Virus record (IMG/VR): IMGVR_UViG_3300006880_000055
Span: 1 to 22,873 of that record
Source of the DNA: a virus
Length of the DNA stretch: 22,873 bases
Reading direction: 5' to 3' (one strand)
The translations under genes were made by a program, and so were the position numbers. A model generated the notes under the pieces. It made no database searches, was not told the origin of the DNA, and was given only the letters and a program-made list of their open reading frames with translations. This document shows positions 15,001 to 22,873 of the stretch, piece by piece (the stretch's first letter is position 1; every line of letters begins with the position of its first letter).

Positions 15001-18000
15001 TCCCTCTTGCCAAGGCGGCGGCACTCGGGACTAAGATGGCTCCGGGCACGGCAGCTTTGCTTACTCAAGCACCGAGCGTTATCCCCCGCATCGCGGCGAC
15101 CGGAGCCGTTGGCGCGGGCCTCGGCGCGGCACTGACCCCGGACAATCGCGGCAAGGCGGCGGCAGTCGGCAGCACAGCGGCGCTAGGCCCCGCGCTGGGA
15201 GCAGCGAACCAAGCTCTGCGCGCCCGAGGAGCCATTCCAGGCAAGACCTTGGTCGAAACCTTGAAGGCTCTTAAGAAGATTCCGAACAAACTTCAAGCTC
15301 TTAACACTGTCGGTCTTGGCGGCATAGCCGGTGCTCAGATGGGCTTGCCTGTCGGCGCTGCGGCTTCCGCTGCACTGCCTCCAGCAGTTGGAGCATTCGG
15401 CTTGTCCGAAGCGTCCCGTGTTTTCCCTGAAGCAATGCCGGGGATAATCTACGGTACTTCTGAAGAAATTATGAGGTAATCATGCCACGTAACTCCTTCG
15501 GCGTCTACTCGCTGCCGTCTGGCAACCCGGTCGTTGCGGACACGATTATCGAGGCGAGCGGTTGGGCGAACCCCACGCTGGACGATATAGGGAGCGAGAT
15601 TACAGGTTCCCTCCCGCGCAACGGCACTGCGGGAATGACTGCCGCGCTGAAGATTGCCGATGGTTCCGTCAGTGCTCCTGGTTTGTCATTCACCGCCGCT
15701 GCGAACACCGGGATGTGGAGGAACAGCAGCAACATCGCTTGGTCCATCGCTGGAACCAAGAAGTTAGAGCTGTCCGCTACGTCGCTGGATGTAACGGGTA
15801 ACTTTTCGGTCTCCGGCACGACCTCATTCACCGGCAGTGTGACCTTTACGGGAACAATCGCTGCGGCGGGTGCGACGTTGACTGGAGCGTTAAGCGGAAC
15901 TACTGCCACATTCAGTGGAGCTATAAACGCGAATGGTGCGACGCTGACGGCAGGCTTGACTGGAACTACGGGTACATTCTCAGGGCTGGTGACTGCAGGA
16001 AGTGTTTCGGCGGCGTCTGTTACTGCGTCGGGAGCAGTGCAAGGTGCGACCGTCGTCGCAACTGCTTCCATGACTACCGTAGACATGACGGTCTCTGGCT
16101 ACGAGCAGCACACAGCCACGACCGGCATGAAGCTTCCGGCTGGAACTACGGGACAGCGGTCAGGTTCCCCCAATGCCGGAGACATTCGTTTAAACACCAC
16201 CACTGGACTTGTCGAATATTGGACTGGTTCCGCGTGGTCTACGTTGACTGGCAGTACCGGCGGCTCAGGGATAACGGCTCGTCAATCCATACAGAGCGGT
16301 CCGCTGGACAGCAGTGGACAACCCAATGCGCTGAAGACTGGCAGTGGACTGCGCCCGTCTTTGACTGGTATGACTACCGATTCGTTAGTGCTCGCTTCTG
16401 CGGCAGGCTTTGGCTCTAATGGAGCAATTGATAATGTAGAAGTCTTCAGTAGTGATATCACCGATCCTTTTGGTGCTGATCTTCCGGCCAACAATACGAG
16501 CTTCATTTACCGATCGATCGCCAGCGCATGGGGACAGACCCTCATCCCCCCACAGTACGGAGAGGTGTACGACCGTACGAAGAACGTGCTCATGCACTTC
16601 GAGGGAACTAACACTGCGACTACTACGACCGACGACTACGGGAATACCTGGACTGCGAACGGCAACGCACAAATCAGTACTGCTCAGTTCAAAGTTGGCT
16701 CGTCGGCTACGCTGCTCGACGGCACTGGTGACTTTTGGCAGAACACTGAGATAACTACCCTCACTAATGAGTCTTGGACTATAGAGGGGTACTTCCGCTG
16801 GGTCACTCTACCCACAGCCGGGACTAAGCAGGGTTTGTTCTCGCTTAGTAATGCTGGCAACTTCGGTATTGACTTTCAGCTTGACAATACGGCAGGTACG
16901 ACTAAGCTTAACGTCTACCTGTCGTCCAACGGCACGTCTTACGACATCGTGTCCAATGGGCTGGGAACCAGCACGACGTGGGCGACCGGTACGTGGTATC
17001 ACTTAGCTATCGTTTACGACGCGCTGGCTGGGAAGTACTTCATGTATAAGGACGGCGTGCAGGACTACACCTTGACGTCCGCCCTTACTGTCTGCGTTGG
17101 GACTAAGGCCCGCATCGGCCGCGCATCGGCTACCAATGACCTCAACGGGTACATTGACGAATTCCGTATAACTATCGGTGCGTGTCGCTATCCGAATGGC
17201 ACGACGTTCACACCGTATACGACAGCACGTTCGGTAGAAGGCCACTTCTTCAGCATACCGAAGATGAAGATGTACGAGGCTACCGCAGCATCCGCGTCTG
17301 CAGGAACCGATCCTACGCTGACTGCTCGCGATGTTTTGTATATCGGTGAAGCAGACACCTCCGGTGCGGCGGTCACTGCGGTGAGAACCTACGGTTATCG
17401 CGGACGTTACGAGTCCCCGGGCGTTACGCCAGCGACTGCTGGAACGGCACAAGTGTTCAGTCACAACCTTGGCAGTCCGCTACACTACCTGGATGTGCGC
17501 CTAGTCCTGATAGCGGGTAAGTCGGTTACGATTTTCACTACTCAAGGTGAGGTCGCCGACTTGAGCACTAACTACGTAGTCGCTTCCGTAGGTCGTGGTA
17601 CAGGTATGTATTCAACCTCACGAAACTCAGTAGGGGTTCGGTCTGCTACGGCTTACGAAGCTGTCGGGTCGGCGGGCGGAGGTTCTTGGCTTCCAACAGA
17701 CACCCATTTGTTCCGGGTGAACGTAACACGGAGATGGTAATGGCCTCTATTCGCGACATACTAAAGAAACTGATCGAGAAGGCTGGCCCTCCGCAAACCG
17801 GAGCAGGGGTCTACGGACGCGCGGGCGGCGTTGCTCCGGGTGCTCCGACCAAGCCTATTCCTGGTCTGCAGACCAATCTGGCCGGACCTGTGGCGCAGAG
17901 AAACTACGGCCCGGAGGTAAGCGAGCTGCCGACGCCTACTCCTGTTCAGCCAGTCCCGGCGACGGCGGCTACGCCTCCGCCCGCCGCACTCACACAAGCT

Positions 18001-21000
18001 CTGCGAGCACCGGCTCCGCTGCCGCAGGGTCAGCCAGTTGGGGCAGACGTGGAGACCGTGCCGTTCCAGCCGCCTCCACTCGACCCGGGGACTCCGCTGG
18101 CCCCGCCCCCTCCACAGATCCACGAGGCTGGGCAGCAACTCGCGCCTCTTGATTATTTGGGTGACGGAGAGGGCGGTGAGCAGGCGGGGGGAGAGAAAGG
18201 CGCACTTGACCTTGGCTCCATCCCCATCACCATCGGCGACGATGAAGGCGAGAACGACGCCGAGATTGAACGTTTAGCAACAGAACTCGCGAAACGCATG
18301 TTGGAGGCCCGAGGAAAATAGAATGTCAGTCGCCCTCATTGTGATGGTTCTCCAGTACCTTACGCTCAAAGGAGAGGTTATAGATACGAGGGTGATCGGA
18401 GGTATGCACAGTATGGGCGAGTGTGAAGTGGTTGCGATCAGAGCCGTGCTTGACAATCCCAGCAAGAAGGCTCATGTGAGCGCGACTTGTATGGAAGAAG
18501 ACCAAGTTGAACAGTTCCTAAAAGACCTAAAACAATGAACAATTTCCCCACGCGGAGGCTAGACCATGACTCAACTCACAAGTGTGAAGCAGACACTTCT
18601 TAACCTGCGAGAAGAAGCAGACAAACTACCCCCAGAGATGCAGGCGTTCGCCGACGAGACAGTGCTCGTGTTGGCTCAGCTCTGGGGTTACATGTCTCAC
18701 AACGTGATGACAGAACGCATAGACAGAGACCATGAGTAGTAGCAGACGTCGTTAACCACAACAGGAGGTCGTATGAGTTGTCAGTGCGATAATTGTGTGT
18801 GCAATCCCCCGATCGTGAATGTGCCCACGTTCCCAAGCCACCCGATCGTCCTTCCGCCGGGAGTGCCGCCGTTGTACCCGACGCACCCAATCGTGATTCC
18901 GCCCGGTAGCTGGTATCCGGGAACGCCAAGCCATCCGATTGCTCTGCCGCCCGGTGTCCCGACGCACCCAATCTATAATCCTCCGGGCGTGAACATACCC
19001 ACGTTCCCGACGCAGCCGATTTACTGGCCGGACCCAAGTCCCGAGCACCCGATTGTGCTGCCGCCCACGGAGCCAGATGGTCCTCCGCCCGGTTTCAAGC
19101 AGGTGTCCGAGGACTACACGCCTCCAGAGAACACCGGGGAGAACTACTTCGTGGCTAAAGCGGAGACAGTTCTGCCAGTCGGGCCGATTGGCTATTTGAT
19201 TATGCCAATCTTCCCGGAAGTAACTCCGCACGTGAAGAAACAGGAAGGCTAGAGTAAGTCGTACAGGAGGGCAAGGAATATCCTCCAGTGAAGTTGCCAG
19301 AAGTCTCGTGTGAACGCGCGTCCGTTTAGAACGGCGCGCGGGAGCATGAGAGGGAATCCGGTAATGAAGATGGCTAGTTTCATAGACGGGATCAGAGCTT
19401 TTAAACGCCCGTAGCGGCCTCTGAAGTACGCGGGCGGGCCAGCGTACCGGCCCGCCCGCCCGCGCGGCGTGTGAGGGGTTTTAAGCCCGTTTGCGGGCAA
19501 GATCTTAGGGGGTGCCATGCCTACCAGTCAGCAGCTAAGTTCAGCTCTTCGGAAGCCCAAAGGGACCGACAAAGTTGGGAAGGTAATGCACGAATTTAAG
19601 ACCGGGACTTTGCACAGCGGAAGCGACACCGGACCTGTGGTGAAGAACCGGAAGCAGGCTATCGCCATTGGCCTGAGCGAACAGCGCAAGAAGGAGGGTC
19701 TGTAAATGGGCGGCATTTCAACCAATACAGTACGGCAGTTGCGATCCGACCCAGACCTGGACCAGGATCTGTACAATCAGCCTGCTCCCCCGCCGCCGCA
19801 AGCCATCTCCAACAGCTTGCGAAAGTCCAACAAGTTCTACGTTCCGGCGGGCAAGACACCTCAGCAAATCCAGCAGGAGCAGGAGGCTGCTCAACAGAAC
19901 TACCTGCTAAATCTGCGGAAGAACCGAAGCGGGAAGTATTAATCATTCATTTTCGTTTCGGGGCCGATGAATGCTTGGAGTTTTTCTTTCATTTCCTCTT
20001 CTGTCTTTCCATAGAAGATTAAGAACTCTAATCCGTCAAACTCGGCTATGATCGGCATATCTTTTTGGAGCATCTCCAGGTTTTTGGCACTGAGACCAAA
20101 ACCATACAGATTGCCTGCGCGGAATTTAATCATGTCCGTTCATTACCGGGCAGGACCGTGTCGCCCTTCTCTATCTTTTCCAGCCACAGCAGTTTCTTGC
20201 GGAGGATGTAGCAGGCGTTAGGGTCCATGTTGACACTGCACTGGTAGTGGAGCGCCTTCATTTCCAACTCGAAGCTTTTGACCAACTGGTCGCCGTAGTC
20301 CGCGGTGGACAACAGCACTGCTAGGATTAACGAGTTCATATTCGCATTCCTTTGGGTGAGTTAACAGCAACCCCTAGTATACCATAGACATACTGCCGAT
20401 GCAAATCCCCCGCAGGCCGGGTTGAGTATTGTGAGGGACCCGGCGCTCCTCAGCGACTACGCAGTGGCATCGAAGTTGGGGAATACTTCGAAAAACCAAC
20501 TCCCAGCCCGAAGCAAGCAAGGATAGCTCTCCATGGGAACCGCCCGCGACGTATTGGCCCCGAGGGGCTGATTACTCTTCCCAGTTGCCGGAAGCTTTTT
20601 CAAACTCAATAAGCTTTTCCAGGAAGTGCCTTGCCTTTTCCAGGTCGGCAAGGCCGTCCTTCTGTCGCCAGCGGAATACGTACTTGAAGATTTGGGCCTC
20701 CATGTACGGCATCTTGTGTATTTGCACGAAGTCCCAGTGCTCTATGGGGAAGCCTTTGTAATGCTCGCCCCCAATTTGGCGATCGTTCGCCACCGACTTT
20801 TTCATAGCCATAATTGGATTTCCCCTTTGTTCGTGGGGCACCCGGAGGCTCGATGACCAAATCTACCTCCGGGCTCCACTTTCCCGTGTCATTGTCACAG
20901 GTTTACGCGCCTACGCGTCTGACACGGTACGCAACCATTATACGCCAGACTACGCAGATAGACCAGCTAAATAATGCCGAGCAGCGGCTCGCCAGTCTTC

Positions 21001-22873
21001 GGCGATACACAGGTCCAGAGGCCTGGGCGACTTCTCTTTCCACGCCAGCCACATTGGGACTGCAACCGCCTGAAACCACGAATCGTTATACCGCAGAAGT
21101 TCCGGCCGGTCGTTTTCGACAAATGCTCGACAGTCCGCCAGCCACTTTTCCCAAGCAACAGTGATCATGGGCATGGCCTCCACCCCGCCCCGACTGTGTG
21201 GGAGCGTGTAGTAGTCCTCCACGAACGGCCTCTCGTAGAGGTGCCGCTTGGGGACATTCTCGTAAATGTGTAGATTGTTAGTCATGTGGTAGTAGGATCC
21301 GAGCAGGTGGCCCGTTCCATGCGCCACGAGCTCATGCAGCATACTGAAGTGGACCACGTTCGTGCCACACATCCCCCAGATTAGGTCGTTGCTGCGATTG
21401 GTGACGGTCATGTTCAGCCGGTCCTGCGCCAGCCGAAAATAGATTTGCGTGTTACACGGAAGGTCCTTGCTGTCCACGCCACAGTCCGTCCGCGGATCCC
21501 ACATGGTTATCACCGCCCGCCGAGTCAGCGGGTCTTTCTTAAGTAGCCGGATTACAACCTCTATCTGGTCCACTCCGAAGTGCTCTCGCCAACGATATCC
21601 ATAGGCTCCATTGAATATGCTACCATCATCACTGAACTCTCGCATACGAGAATTGAACTGCTCAACATAGGGGACGTCTCGTCGCCCTGCCAGCATCCAA
21701 AGGGCTTCAAAGAGGTGGAAAAACGGGTTGATTCGCCGCTCGGGCCATAAAAGCACTCGCTCCATGGGTCGTTTGTATTCAACAATCGCAGGGGCGGGTA
21801 GAGTGAGGACCATCCCCACGCGGGTCGGTTCTCGGACGCCAGAAGTGGTAAGAGTCCAACAAGCATTCGTGATAACGCCATGAACATTCCTCTCCGCAAT
21901 CCAATGTATCATTCTATACTCCAGGGTAGTTTTGTCTTGGGCGACCCTCACCGCTCGAGGCTCTTACATACTTGTCAAACTCGCACAAACAGTTCTGCAT
22001 GTCCTGTGCGTCGACGTCCGCTACATTCTTAACGCACTCTCGTAGGATGTTGACGCGTGTTCGGAACTCCAACTCTCGGATGGACCTGTTCAGGCGCTGT
22101 CCCATGAGTCTGTTCATGCCTCGCAGGGAGCCTGGGCCTGAGATACACCATGTTTTGAGGTCCAGTGCCCTCGTTAGCGGGTGGCCTTTCGTGTTCTTAA
22201 GGTCCGCCACAATCTGCCCCGCCAGGAAGTTGGACACGCCGTAGAAATTCAATAGCACGCCGGACACCTTGCTGAGCGTGTCCCCCTCCAGCGGGCGGTA
22301 TGCTGCCTTCGCTATTGGGTCAAGAACGTACTTGATTATATACGGCGACTTGAGCATGTCCACACCGTTCGTGGACACTATGTATGCCGACGACCAAACT
22401 TTTTCTCCTCTCGCTGCTCTATTCTGAACTTTTTTCAGAGCGACTGTTGGATCCCACACTAATGGGAACCCCAGTTCATCCAGGGTATCGGGCCAGTTGA
22501 AGAATCTGGCGATCGCCATGCCGAGGGTGTAGTTGGGATGGTCCACCCATCCGCCCCAGCTCTGGCGTATCCATCGCGTTACCCGGTCGTCTTCTCGGTG
22601 AACATTACAGAAGCGGTATTTCTGGAGAATTGGGTCCGTGGTCCAGGGCTTAGGGTCGCCCCTCTCACGCTTACTGCGGATTAGCTCTCGCTCTTTGATC
22701 CAGTATCGTAGCGTTTCGAGCTTTGGAAAGCTTTCTTCCATTGACATACGACGTCCAATCTAGGCTGTCCGCCCCAAGCAACTTTAGTCTTCTTTTCCAC
22801 AACACTGACAAAGCCGGGATGTAAAGCCGCGAGTTTCTGCACACTCGCATTGTGCGCCTCCATGCTCCGATAG

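Overview
The window is a contiguous piece of a tailed double-stranded DNA phage (or prophage) genome. It holds a short-tailed (podovirus-like) virion cassette on the + strand and nucleotide-metabolism or DNA-modification genes on the - strand. There is no long contractile or flexible tail module: no tape measure, sheath or baseplate. Instead there is an adaptor, a nozzle-like protein, a run of Ala/Gly/Gln-rich presumed ejection proteins and one fibre. Genes are tightly packed, with many ATGA, GTGA and TAATG overlaps and mostly good GGAGG-type ribosome binding sites. This points to a phage of a Gram-negative host, probably a proteobacterium; the host itself cannot be named from this sequence. 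No integrase, repressor, tRNA, CRISPR array or insertion sequence was seen.

Layout. 1-1118: C-terminal part of the large terminase (5' end outside the window). 1036-1528: two small - strand genes, antisense to the terminase 3' end, with their own sigma70-type promoter. 1621-1797: a small two-helix membrane protein. 1804-5207: portal, a small overlapping gene and the scaffold protein. 5208-5447: a non-coding, hairpin-containing leader. 5448-8739: major capsid protein and four head or structural proteins. 8743-11051: head-tail adaptor and tail nozzle-like protein. 11048-15479: a GNAT-like protein and four presumed internal virion (DNA ejection) proteins. 15482-17740: tail fibre with a LamG/concanavalin-like domain. 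17740-19942: small accessory genes, including a Cys-clustered, proline-repeat protein and a DUF6496 protein, split by a 264-base GC-rich hairpin region. 19939-22873: - strand genes in two or more transcription units, comprising two small unknown genes, a DUF3310 protein, a thymidylate-synthase-family enzyme, an alpha-glutamyl/putrescinyl-thymine pyrophosphorylase (aGPT-PPlase)-like protein and the end of another gene.

How it works together. The + strand genes follow the usual packaging-portal-scaffold-capsid-connector-ejection-fibre order and are probably co-transcribed late. The - strand genes have recognisable host-type promoters (1590-1618, 20376-20404, and a weaker one at 20937-20965), so host RNA polymerase could read them. 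The most interesting element is the tightly coupled pair at 20950-22747. A thymidylate-synthase-type enzyme follows, after one base, a protein whose sequence matches the glycosylase-like family linked to hypermodified thymine in phage DNA. This suggests the virion DNA carries a modified thymidine; the remaining pathway genes would lie to the right of the window.
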